NCBI RefSeq assembly: GCF_900115135.1
Contig: NZ_FOVK01000015.1
Coordinates: 1-42,727 of the forward strand
DNA: 42,727 nucleotides
Reading direction: 5' to 3'
Origin: Proteiniclasticum ruminis
Lineage (GTDB): Bacteria; Bacillota; Clostridia; Clostridiales; Clostridiaceae
Shown here: piece after piece, positions 1-6,551 of the stretch
How the letters are laid out: each line of letters begins with the position of its first letter
How positions within the stretch are numbered: the first letter of the stretch is position 1
Notes under the pieces: generated by a model
The model's database searches: none
Seen by the model: only the letters and a program-made list of their open reading frames with translations
Told to the model about the DNA's origin: nothing
Program-made: the position numbers and the translations under genes

Positions 1-233
1 CTATGGATCATTCCCAAGTACGCGAGTACTTGAGGTGTCACCTAAATTACGCAGGAACCGACCGAGATATCTTTACGGATGAGGCGATTGAGATAATTTA
101 CCGGTTCTCAGGAGGCTCTTCCAGACTCGTAAACAAGGTATGTACCAGTTCTCTCATCTATGGATACCAGAATGGGAAAAGAATTATCGATGACCATATG
201 GTAAAGATCGTAATCAATGGAGAATTAAGCTAA
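1..233 (+). CDS. ExeA-like AAA ATPase, C-terminal part (transposition helper), 5' end outside window
   Basis: Only the last ~76 codons are present; the reading frame is open to the window edge, so the gene starts upstream. The tail reads like the C-terminal lid region of ExeA/TniB-type AAA ATPases (REYLRCHLNYAG, then FTDEAIEIIYRFSGGSSRLVNKVC, a helical arginine-finger region). Such ATPases are commonly encoded next to a DDE transposase and act as target-selection helpers. The gene is followed by a hairpin and by what look like transposase-binding repeats at 280-322, which supports its being the last gene of an insertion element. The transposase itself is not visible. A secretion-type ExeA is the alternative but fits the context less well. 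Confidence 0.72.
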   Translation, partial: MDHSQVREYLRCHLNYAGTDRDIFTDEAIEIIYRFSGGSSRLVNKVCTSSLIYGYQNGKRIIDDHMVKIVINGELS

Positions 234-237
234 AACA

Positions 238-264
238 AATGGCAAGCCTATCAAGCTTGCCATT
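238..264 (+). terminator. hairpin after the ExeA-like gene
   Basis: A perfect 10-bp stem (AATGGCAAGC / GCTTGCCATT) with a 7-nt loop starts five bases after the stop codon. Only a short T tract follows, so termination may be weak. Confidence 0.6.
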
Positions 265-279
265 TCTACCAGCAATTTA

Positions 280-328
280 TGGACAGTAAACACCGTCAGT
301 TTCTGGACATTATAAAAAGTCATTAACA
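280..328. mobile_element. putative insertion-element right end with two transposase-binding repeats
   Basis: Two direct repeats of the form TGGACA-N9-GTCA lie at 280-298 and 304-322, exactly 24 bp apart. Read from the other strand the region begins TGTTAATGAC at 328. Terminal TG plus spaced internal sites is the usual layout of ends used by DDE transposases that work with an AAA ATPase. The element tip is inferred at 328; the other end lies outside the window, so no target duplication can be checked. Confidence 0.5.
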
Positions 329-409
329 CCCAGATAGGGCACACATCGACAAGTGGACTGAATCTTAATATAGAAATAGAATCATTTGATGACAATGAGG
401 AGGTTGTAT

Positions 410-877
410 ATGAGTAAGCTAGAGATTAAAGAACACAAAAAATTAGTACTAAAGAACGTACTAGTTAAAACTCTTGATAACATACCAATAGAGAAGATTG
501 ATCAAGAGATCACTAAGTTCATGAATGAACTTAAGATGTTGAAAGTTCAAACTTTTGGGCCATTAGTGGCGCGAACATCTGGAAGTGTTTTTCATGATGA
601 CGGAACTGTTACGATAGATTATCAGATCATGATGCAAGCTCATGATTACATGCAATACAAGAATGTATATGCCGTGAAGGAGCGAGTGGAATATTCGCAC
701 TCAGTGTATCTTCGGTATGAAGGAAAGCCAGAAGATATTCATTTTGCGTATTCAAAACTAGACCTATACTTCTATGAAGAGGAACTCATCTCAGATGGTA
801 GTATGTTGAACGTTTTCTTGGAAGAAAAAGAAGACAAGGTAACAATTGATTTCTTTAAGCCGGTGGTTCAGTTATGA
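410..877 (+). CDS. DUF5085-like protein of the bacteriocin export operon
   Basis: A 155-residue soluble protein without signal peptide. The start at 410 is chosen because AGGAGG lies six bases upstream; the frame extends further up but without a ribosome site. The sequence (LKNVLV near the N terminus, then FGPLVARTSG, and FAYSKLDLYFYEEE near the C terminus) resembles DUF5085, a Gram-positive family of unknown biochemical role. Its stop overlaps the start of the HlyD-type gene by four bases (ATGA), so the two are translationally coupled and probably work together. The family call is from memory of its motifs and is moderate; the coupling is seen directly. Confidence 0.6.
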   Translation: MSKLEIKEHKKLVLKNVLVKTLDNIPIEKIDQEITKFMNELKMLKVQTFGPLVARTSGSVFHDDGTVTIDYQIMMQAHDYMQYKNVYAVKERVEYSHSVYLRYEGKPEDIHFAYSKLDLYFYEEELISDGSMLNVFLEEKEDKVTIDFFKPVVQL

Positions 878-2382
878 AGTTGTTCAAAAAAGAAGATCTA
901 AGAGATTCCAGAATTTTTTTTGATAAAGTACCACCACGGTTTATGCTTTATCTTATTATTTTTATGATAGTGTTACTTATTACTTTGAGTTATATTGCAA
1001 ACTATGTGAAAAGGCCTTATGTTGTCAGAGCACAAGGACAGGTAGCTATAGAAGGTACTGGATATATCGCCTCAAAAGGACATGGCGTAGTAAGGGAAAT
1101 ACTAAAAGAATCTGGAGACATAGTGGAAGAGGGAGAAGTAATCCTCTCAATTTCATCAGGAAACGAAGGAATCCAAGCTTCGGTTATTCAAAATCAGATA
1201 GAAGATCTTCAGCTTACACTAAAATTGCTGGACAAATATGAAGCCTCTTTACAAAAGAGAGAGAATCAACTTAGTAATGAAGGTAGGGAATTAGAATACT
1301 ATGCAAAAGTTGAGTACTACTTGGATATTGTTAACAATGAAGAACGAGAAGAAAAAGTAACAGAAGAAGATTTACAGGGAAAAGTACAGGAGTTGGAAAC
1401 TGAAAAAAATAAGATAGAGATTTTGAGAGCTGAAGTGGAAGAGATTGAAAATGAGATTAATTCGATTAATGACTCTATTAAAAATAATGGAATTGATAAA
1501 AAAAATATTGAAGAAAAAAGAGTGAGTAAGAAAGACGAAATTGAAGCCCTACAAAACCAGGAATATGAAGAAGATGCATTGAAAGAAGAATCGGTAAAAA
1601 CAGAAATGATGAAAGAAGCCGCATCCATATTGGAAGATCTGGAGAGAAATATTATAGAAATTGAGGAAGAAATGGTAGATCTACAAGATCGCAAGGCAAG
1701 AAAAGAGGGAGAAAAGCTAGAAAAAGAGAATGAGATAGACATAGCGAAGTCTGCTATTGAAGGTATAGAAGAAGAGATCAGACAAACAAAGAGACAATTG
1801 GAATCCCCCTATTCCCAAGCAGAACAGACACTTTTTCAGCTACTAAGTGAGTTAGGACAGACAAGAAATCAATCCATATCGAGACTTACAGAGTTGGAAT
1901 CAAACTATGTTGCTGCGTTAGACCAAGATGCTATTCATTATGTTTTAGCGAATAATACTGGGAAACTACATTACTTTACTCCTACCTCCATTGGCATGCC
2001 GGTACAACAAGGTCAAATTATCGGAGAAATCTCAAACAAAGATGAACGTATGTACATTGATGCATATGTTAATGCGCAGGACAGAAGCAGAATAGAAGAA
2101 GGGAAACCTGTAAAGGTAGCAATTTCAGGAATCAATACATACCGATTTGGCACACTTTCTGGAATAGTAAAATTTATTGAGCCAGGAACAGTACAGAATG
2201 AATCTCAGGAAGGCGTTAGTGTTCTATACCGTATTAAAGTAGAGCTTGAAAAAAGTGAATTGGAAAGTAAGAATGGAGAAGTCTTAGAACTACTCCGATC
2301 TATGCCAGTAGAGGCAAGAGTCGTCTACAATGAGGAATCTTATTTACAATGGATTCTTGGAATGCTTAATTTTAGAAACTAG
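874..2382 (+). CDS. HlyD-family bacteriocin secretion accessory protein
   Basis: A 502-residue membrane-fusion protein. One membrane anchor lies at about residues 24-45 (LYLIIFMIVLLITLSYIA), followed by a lipoyl/barrel half (VVREILKESGDIVEEGEVIL), a very long charged coiled coil (about 110-330, Glu/Lys-rich with heptad character), then the second lipoyl half and beta-barrel (QGQIIGEISNKDERMYIDAYV). This is the architecture of the accessory proteins that accompany C39-peptidase ABC exporters of double-glycine peptides. It overlaps the preceding gene by four bases, and three double-glycine precursor genes follow, so export of these peptides is the likely job. No ABC transporter is visible beside it. 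Confidence 0.85.
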   Translation: MKLFKKEDLRDSRIFFDKVPPRFMLYLIIFMIVLLITLSYIANYVKRPYVVRAQGQVAIEGTGYIASKGHGVVREILKESGDIVEEGEVILSISSGNEGIQASVIQNQIEDLQLTLKLLDKYEASLQKRENQLSNEGRELEYYAKVEYYLDIVNNEEREEKVTEEDLQGKVQELETEKNKIEILRAEVEEIENEINSINDSIKNNGIDKKNIEEKRVSKKDEIEALQNQEYEEDALKEESVKTEMMKEAASILEDLERNIIEIEEEMVDLQDRKARKEGEKLEKENEIDIAKSAIEGIEEEIRQTKRQLESPYSQAEQTLFQLLSELGQTRNQSISRLTELESNYVAALDQDAIHYVLANNTGKLHYFTPTSIGMPVQQGQIIGEISNKDERMYIDAYVNAQDRSRIEEGKPVKVAISGINTYRFGTLSGIVKFIEPGTVQNESQEGVSVLYRIKVELEKSELESKNGEVLELLRSMPVEARVVYNEESYLQWILGMLNFRN

Positions 2383-2411
2383 ATATTCTAGTAAAGTGTT
2401 TTAATCAGATG

Positions 2412-2551
2412 AAGAAGGGGAGGAGAAGTATTCGATCAAAAACACTGCTTCAATATAATAATTATGAGAAGGAGGTTAAATCATGGAAATGGTATTACCA
2501 AGAAATTATGTTGAAATCGAACAAGAAGAAATGATGTATTTGGATGGGGGA
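2412..2551 (+). repeat. bacteriocin cassette repeat, copy 1 (upstream region plus leader)
   Basis: The block from AAGAAGGGGAGGAGAAG through the ribosome site (AAGGAGGTTAAATC) to the end of the leader is nearly identical to 4671-4811. The core-coding sequences that follow are unrelated. The block therefore looks like a duplicated module to which different cores are attached. Confidence 0.85.
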
Positions 2552-2845
2552 TTATATGTAAGTCATAGCACCGTACAGTCTATTGCTTCCGTAGTCGGGA
2601 TGACTGCGCATCAATCAATACCAGCTGCAACTATCGCGCTTAAGTTGGGTGCTACATTTATTGCAGCTAAATTAGCTGCAATACCAGGCGGGAACATAAT
2701 CGCACTGGTAGGAGCTGCATATATTGTATCAACTGCAGGTTCTATTGCCCCAGCCTTTGTGAGTGCTCTTATGCGAAGAAGGGGTCTAGATATCACCGTT
2801 GGATGGTGGTATGGATTACCGCAACTATCCTTTTCTGCTAGGTAA
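2483..2845 (+). CDS. double-glycine leader bacteriocin-like precursor 1
   Basis: A 120-residue peptide precursor. It begins MEMVLPRNYVEIE and ends its leader with EEMMYLDGG, a classical double-glycine site for a C39 peptidase, predicting a core of about 97 residues. The core is hydrophobic and Ala/Gly-rich (AATIALKLGATFIAAKLAAI, then GAAYIVSTAG) with a basic stretch (MRRRGLD) and an aromatic tail (WWYGLPQ). AAGGAGG is seven bases before the ATG. A strong hairpin follows the stop, so the gene is probably its own transcript. It shares the leader with the genes at 4116 and 4743 but not the core. Class II bacteriocin is the best guess; a signalling or contact-dependent peptide is possible. Confidence 0.75.
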   Translation: MEMVLPRNYVEIEQEEMMYLDGGLYVSHSTVQSIASVVGMTAHQSIPAATIALKLGATFIAAKLAAIPGGNIIALVGAAYIVSTAGSIAPAFVSALMRRRGLDITVGWWYGLPQLSFSAR

Positions 2846-2858
2846 TTAGTTATTCCGA

Positions 2859-2893
2859 AATAGACCAGAAGCAGATTCTGGTCTATTGAATTT
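2859..2893 (+). terminator. intrinsic terminator after precursor 1
   Basis: A perfect 12-bp stem (AATAGACCAGAA / TTCTGGTCTATT) with a 5-nt loop is followed by GAATTTT, 14 bases after the stop codon. Confidence 0.75.
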
Positions 2894-2971
2894 TACATAT
2901 ATTGGATTAAATTATATAAGAAAAGAAAACCTTATTAAAGAATAACATAGCGTATTTTAAGGAGCATCATA

Positions 2972-3574
2972 ATGAAAAAACTCTATTCATATGAACTTGA
3001 AAATAATCAAACTTATTTTGTTGCTTTCTATTATCTACTAGTCTATATTCTAAGAGAATTACAGTTTTATCAAAGCGCTTCGATCTTGCTGACAATGGGG
3101 GTGTTTATATCCGTTTTATTATTGCTAATATATTCTTTGACGTTGAATAATTATAAGGTAATACCTACCAAGCCGTTGGGATTATTAATATATTGGTTTA
3201 GATTTTCAATTAAAATCGCATTTTATTTTTTATTAATGCTATTCATTCCTCAGACTGATTCATATCGAAAATTCATAATAATCATTTTATTTATTTTTAT
3301 AACATTAGAATTTGCATTTCTTGGAATATATAATAAATATAAACATAAATTGTTTTACAGTTTCACTGATGATTTAATTGATGAGTATTATAAGCTTTCA
3401 ATAGGAAGTAAAACTTATAAAAAAATATTAGGCAAAAACTTTAAGATCTTTAAATTTACGATTTTGCTCCTTTATCCGATTTCTGTATGGATTGCAACCG
3501 GAGGGGATTTTCTTTGGCTACTAGGTATAATTTCCATTGAATTATTACTGCTTATTATAATAAAGAAAAATTAG
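2972..3574 (+). CDS. multi-pass membrane protein, candidate immunity protein for precursor 1
   Basis: A 200-residue protein with about five to six hydrophobic segments (for example LLTMGVFISVLLLLIYSL and FIIIILFIFITLEFAFLGIY), a central charged loop, and a lysine tail. AAGGAG lies seven bases before the ATG. I recognise no family. Its place directly after a bacteriocin-like precursor, in very A+T-rich DNA, makes a self-protection role the simplest inference, but nothing in the sequence proves it. Confidence 0.6.
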   Translation: MKKLYSYELENNQTYFVAFYYLLVYILRELQFYQSASILLTMGVFISVLLLLIYSLTLNNYKVIPTKPLGLLIYWFRFSIKIAFYFLLMLFIPQTDSYRKFIIIILFIFITLEFAFLGIYNKYKHKLFYSFTDDLIDEYYKLSIGSKTYKKILGKNFKIFKFTILLLYPISVWIATGGDFLWLLGIISIELLLLIIIKKN

Positions 3575-3598
3575 GTATCAATGGAGGATAGGTCATGA

Positions 3599-3623
3599 GA
3601 ATCACCCTGGTACAGGGTGATTC
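3599..3623. terminator. perfect hairpin between membrane genes
   Basis: GAATCACCCT / AGGGTGATTC form a 10-bp stem around GGTAC, 25 bases after the previous stop. No T tract follows, so it may be a processing or regulatory hairpin instead of a terminator. A 26-codon frame (3595-3675) with GGAGG upstream runs through it. Confidence 0.45.
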
Positions 3624-3734
3624 AGACTGTCTTTATCAAGGGAATACTCCATTCAGTATATTAGAAGCAAGTTAATTAAAAGGTTATCATGATTCTTCGT
3701 CGAAAATATAAAAACTATAATAAAGGTGGTATGT

Positions 3735-4031
3735 ATGGGGAAAATTCTTTTTGATATAATTATCGCTTTAATAGCTCCAATTATATTATTTATAAGCATG
3801 AAAAGAGATATGAAAAAAGGGAAAAAACTTGTTGATTTAACTATAGTAATTGCTGCTTTTTATTTCGGATTATTAGGTTATGAAATTGCGACTGAAAATC
3901 GCACTACTAATGAGATGTTAACATATCTAACCATCCTAGGTGTAATATATTTTATTACCTGGTGGATAGTTCAAGCAATACTAGTTGGCAAGAATAAAAA
4001 TTATGCTAACCTCGAAAAGAATATTAAGTAG
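3735..4031 (+). CDS. small three-helix membrane protein, candidate immunity protein
   Basis: A 98-residue protein with about three hydrophobic segments (ILFDIIIALIAPIILFISM; VDLTIVIAAFYFGLLGYEIA; LTILGVIYFITWWIVQAILV) and a lysine/asparagine-rich tail. The ATG at 3735 is chosen because AAAGGTGG is five bases upstream; a GTG at 3726 overlaps that site. It has no family I recognise. Size, topology and position just before precursor 2 are typical of bacteriocin immunity proteins; this is inference. Confidence 0.6.
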   Translation: MGKILFDIIIALIAPIILFISMKRDMKKGKKLVDLTIVIAAFYFGLLGYEIATENRTTNEMLTYLTILGVIYFITWWIVQAILVGKNKNYANLEKNIK

Positions 4032-4045
4032 AGTAACTTGCAAAT

Positions 4046-4099
4046 ATGTTTGTATTAGCACGTTGAGACGGTAGTATTGATGTCAAGGGTCGATATATG
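4046..4099 (+). pseudogene. 3'-end fragment of a RumA/RlmD rRNA methyltransferase gene, copy A
   Basis: In frame, 4059-4099 reads HVETVVLMSR followed by VDI and a stop. This is the conserved C terminus of 23S rRNA (uracil-5)-methyltransferase RumA/RlmD. Nothing else of the gene is present. The 27 bases at 4062-4088 are identical to 8246-8272. The fragment ends immediately before the ribosome site of precursor 2. In streptococci the rumA 3' end is known as an integration site of conjugative elements, so this may be an attachment-site footprint. Confidence 0.65.
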
Positions 4100-4184
4100 A
4101 GAAGGAGGTTAAATCATGGAAATGGTTTTACCAAGAAACTATGTAGAAATTGAAGAAGAAGAAATGATGTATTTGGATGGAGGA
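4096..4184 (+). repeat. bacteriocin cassette repeat, copy 2 (ribosome site plus leader)
   Basis: Identity with the other two cassettes starts at TATGAGAAGGAGG and runs through the leader codons; the longer upstream part found at 2412 and 4671 is replaced here by the RumA fragment. Confidence 0.85.
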
Positions 4185-4430
4185 TGGAGTGTTCAGCAAG
4201 TAGGCAAAAATCTCACTGGACTTGCAGCAGTGGCTGGAATGGCAGGCGTAGCGAATTTTATCCGTGGAGTTATAAAGGATAACCCTGGTATCGGGTTTTG
4301 GGCATTAGTAGCAAAAACTGGTACAAGTGCTAAAGTTGCGTTTGTATTACTTCCAACTTGGGCTAAAATAGGAACGCTAGGTGTAGGTGCAACAGTAATA
4401 TTTGCGTTGGGAACATGGGATATTTTTTAA
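4116..4430 (+). CDS. double-glycine leader bacteriocin-like precursor 2
   Basis: A 104-residue precursor with the same leader as precursor 3 (MEMVLPRNYVEIE ... EEMMYLDGG), predicting an 81-residue core. The core contains hydrophobic Gly/Ala segments (LAAVAGMAGVANFI; KVAFVLLPTWAKIGTLGVG) and ends in LGTWDIF. AAGGAGG is seven bases before the ATG. A 48-codon gene starts two bases after its stop and is presumably its immunity partner. No modification enzymes are nearby, so an unmodified class II peptide is more likely than a lanthipeptide. Confidence 0.75.
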   Translation: MEMVLPRNYVEIEEEEMMYLDGGWSVQQVGKNLTGLAAVAGMAGVANFIRGVIKDNPGIGFWALVAKTGTSAKVAFVLLPTWAKIGTLGVGATVIFALGTWDIF

Positions 4431-4431
4431 T

Positions 4432-4578
4432 ATGAGAAAGATGTTGACAATTATTGCATTAATTTCTCTTTGTGTTTTATTTATTTATAGATTAGGAATA
4501 TCAAAACTGAGTTTTTTTGAGTATATACTTTTCTTCATAATTGCTCTTGAGTTTTTTGCTTCAATATCAAAAAGATAA
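4432..4578 (+). CDS. 48-residue single-pass membrane protein, candidate immunity peptide
   Basis: ATG at 4432, two bases after the stop of precursor 2, so translation is probably coupled. The product begins MRKMLTIIALISLCVLFIYR, continues LGISKLSFFEYILFF and ends in a basic SKR. It is clearly related to the protein at 7780 (shared CxLFIYRLGIS-LSF-EY-LFF pattern). Tiny hydrophobic proteins directly behind class II precursors are usually immunity factors; the role is inferred. The paralogy argues that it is a real gene. Confidence 0.65.
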   Translation: MRKMLTIIALISLCVLFIYRLGISKLSFFEYILFFIIALEFFASISKR

Positions 4579-4670
4579 AAATTTAGCTATTTAGCAGATA
4601 ACATTTGATACGAAAGAAATTAAATATTGTATAGTTCTTCCCAAAATAGCAACATTAACTGGTAATCCAA

Positions 4671-4811
4671 AAGAAGGGGAGGAGAAGTGATTCGATCAAA
4701 AACACTGTTTCAAAATAATAATTATGAGAAGGAGGTTAAATCATGGAAATGGTTTTACCAAGAAACTATGTAGAAATTGAAGAAGAAGAAATGATGTATT
4801 TGGATGGAGGA
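4671..4811 (+). repeat. bacteriocin cassette repeat, copy 3 (upstream region plus leader)
   Basis: Near-identical to 2412-2551. This copy has two extra bases (GTGATTCG against GTATTCG), which creates a GTG preceded by GGGGAGGAG and opens a 28-codon frame overlapping the precursor start. Confidence 0.85.
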
Positions 4812-5120
4812 TGGACTACTGTTAGAGGATGGTTAGCTGCAAATGAGCTCAATAACATTTTGCTGAGTATAGGTGGGTGGTATAAATCTGCTGCCGCTTT
4901 ACTAGTTAAAACTGCAACATACTCTGTAGCAGGAGCTACAGTTATAGGTGCTGCTGCAGCAATTCTTTCTGCACTTGGAGCGAGTGGATCGCTTCTTGGA
5001 GCAGCACTTAATTTAGGAGCCCTTACTTTAGGTATATATTTATTAGCAAAAGACTACGGATTCCAACACCGATCTTGGTCAATTTTCGGCTTTGGTGTTC
5101 ATAATGTGAAACCAATATGA
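4743..5120 (+). CDS. double-glycine leader bacteriocin-like precursor 3
   Basis: A 125-residue precursor; leader identical in amino acids to precursor 2, core of about 102 residues. The core has tryptophans near its start (WTTVRGWLA, GGWYKSAAALL), a long Ala/Gly helix region (AGATVIGAAAAILSALGASG, GAALNLGALTLGIYLLA) and a polar aromatic tail ending in NVKPI. AAGGAGG is seven bases upstream. Its stop overlaps the next ATG by four bases (ATGA), coupling it to a small membrane protein. The core is larger than typical class II bacteriocins (often 40-70 residues). Confidence 0.75.
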   Translation: MEMVLPRNYVEIEEEEMMYLDGGWTTVRGWLAANELNNILLSIGGWYKSAAALLVKTATYSVAGATVIGAAAAILSALGASGSLLGAALNLGALTLGIYLLAKDYGFQHRSWSIFGFGVHNVKPI

Positions 5121-5389
5121 GAAATAAAAAGACACTAGTATTCATAACTTTAGCGATTGGAACGATTTTATTGATGCAGGTTAGACTATATCCTGAAAAA
5201 CCTGCATTTGACTTTGGGAAAAATGTTGTTTTAATGATTGCATTTTTTGCTTTTCTGAACAGTGCATTTAAACCTGAAAATAAATATTCAATTACTAATC
5301 TACTCAAAACAAAACCAATTCTTCTGATAGGTATTTTAGCTACTTTAACTTTAATCGGTGTAGTACTTCAGGTGATGTTGTTTTGGTAA
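5117..5389 (+). CDS. 90-residue three-helix membrane protein, candidate immunity for precursor 3
   Basis: Three hydrophobic stretches (LVFITLAIGTILLMQV; NVVLMIAFFAFLNSAF; PILLIGILATLTLIGVVLQV) separated by short charged loops. It overlaps the stop of precursor 3 by four bases, the strongest genetic link of any precursor/partner pair in the island. No recognised family. Immunity by membrane residence is the simplest reading. Confidence 0.7.
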   Translation: MRNKKTLVFITLAIGTILLMQVRLYPEKPAFDFGKNVVLMIAFFAFLNSAFKPENKYSITNLLKTKPILLIGILATLTLIGVVLQVMLFW

Positions 5390-5429
5390 TTGATATTAGC
5401 AGGGCTGCTAGTTCAACCAAGGATTAAAG

Positions 5430-5466
5430 AAAGCGGTCAATAATCGGATGGGTGTAACCGCTTTTT
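5430..5466 (+). terminator. terminator after precursor 3 operon
   Basis: AAAGCGGT / ACCGCTTT (8 bp) around a 19-nt loop, followed by TT; lies about 40 bases after the stop at 5389. Confidence 0.6.
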
Positions 5467-5555
5467 GAAGTGGACCATAATGGAGGGAGCGAAGGCCTGC
5501 TTATACTCGCACTTTAAAAAGCTGTAGAAATACTGGCGCTATATGCTATCCACTA

Positions 5556-5648
5556 ATGGGAGCTACACATCAAGGTAGTACATTTACATATAATTGGAAT
5601 ATTTTTAACGATCCTATTGGTGTGAATACATCAGTACAATATAAATAA
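5556..5648 (+). pseudogene. unassigned short frame, probable gene remnant
   Basis: A 30-codon frame begins MGATHQGSTFTYNWNIF and ends SVQYK before TAA; the same frame is open upstream to about 5480 but without start or ribosome site. Composition looks coding, the Gly/Thr/Asn-rich end could be the tail of a secreted peptide. No homologue recognised. The rest of 5390-5756 shows only a terminator and noncoding A+T-rich DNA. Confidence 0.3.
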
Positions 5649-5756
5649 AATATATTTAAGTATATAAATAAAAATGCTAAGTCATGTTGTTGTATATAAT
5701 GACACGACTTAACATTTGTTAATTTCAAAAATATTATTTTAAAGAAAAGGTGTTAT

Positions 5757-6416
5757 ATGTTTAATGTTAACTTGCACTCGAATATAATATATGAGCTGTC
5801 TCTTTATTCATTGTTGATAATCAGTTATTTTGATGGGAGTGAAATATTGCTATTTATTCTGTTAATCTCGATGATCGTATCTATGATTATATCTGGATTT
5901 CCAAACTCATACTTAAGAATGGGGTACAATATCTCAAGCTCTAGAATTGCTTTGGATGGTATCTTTAAAATGCTCCAACTTATTCTTGTGGTTGAAATTG
6001 CTCATATTTGGGGTCCAGATAAATTCTGGATTCTGCTTTTGATTTTACTATCAATCAGTATTGCGAATCTAGTTAATAGACTTGAGGTACACAAGCAAAT
6101 AATATTAGAAAATATAACGATAGAAAGTATCAATCAAATCGCTAAAACACGACAGCATGTCGGTGATGTAATGCTCATAAAGAATGCTTGGCAATTGTTA
6201 ATTCTATTTTTTCTATTAGGTTTAATGAATCCAAACAATCTTAATAATATCGCTTTGCTGCTTATAATGTTTTTAGGAGAAATGATTACACTTAGGAACT
6301 TATATAACAGGTTAATTCTCTCTAGTACTAATAATGATGTAAAAAAAAGAATTTCGAATCGCATTATTAAAGTTCTTAATATTATTTGGTTTTTTAGTAT
6401 TCGTAATAGTTATTAA
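5757..6416 (+). CDS. multi-pass membrane protein, apparently frameshifted (true reading probably continues to 6501)
   Basis: A 219-residue frame with AAAGG upstream of the ATG at 5757. It has about six hydrophobic segments (LLFILLISMIVSMIISG; MLQLILVVEIAHIWG; FWILLLILLSISIANLV; LLILFFLLGLM). The frame ends after a run of six T at 6390-6395. With five T the reading would go on as NIIWFLVFVIVINPSS and through another hydrophobic segment (AYLLTGLMVSVFVDLV) to a TAG at 6499-6501, abutting the next gene's ribosome site. So either a natural or sequencing frameshift has removed the last membrane helix. Function unknown; an ABC-type permease or immunity component are both possible. Confidence 0.6.
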   Translation: MFNVNLHSNIIYELSLYSLLIISYFDGSEILLFILLISMIVSMIISGFPNSYLRMGYNISSSRIALDGIFKMLQLILVVEIAHIWGPDKFWILLLILLSISIANLVNRLEVHKQIILENITIESINQIAKTRQHVGDVMLIKNAWQLLILFFLLGLMNPNNLNNIALLLIMFLGEMITLRNLYNRLILSSTNNDVKKRISNRIIKVLNIIWFFSIRNSY

Positions 6417-6551
6417 TCCTTCTAGTAATATTGCATATCTTCTAACAGGTCTGATGGTATCAGTTTTTGTTGATTTAGTTCATAGGAACACCAAATTTTA
6501 GAGGAGTGAAAGATTATATATAATGTTGAACTGTTTCACAAAAAAAATATC

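Noticed and set aside
1317-1742. 141-codon minus-strand frame
   Set aside because: Complement of the Glu/Lys coiled coil of the HlyD-type protein, giving a Ser/Phe-rich shadow.
3595-3675. 26-codon frame with GGAGG upstream
   Set aside because: It runs through a perfect hairpin and its product (MRITLVQGDSDCLYQG...) shows no leader or membrane character; too weak to call a gene.
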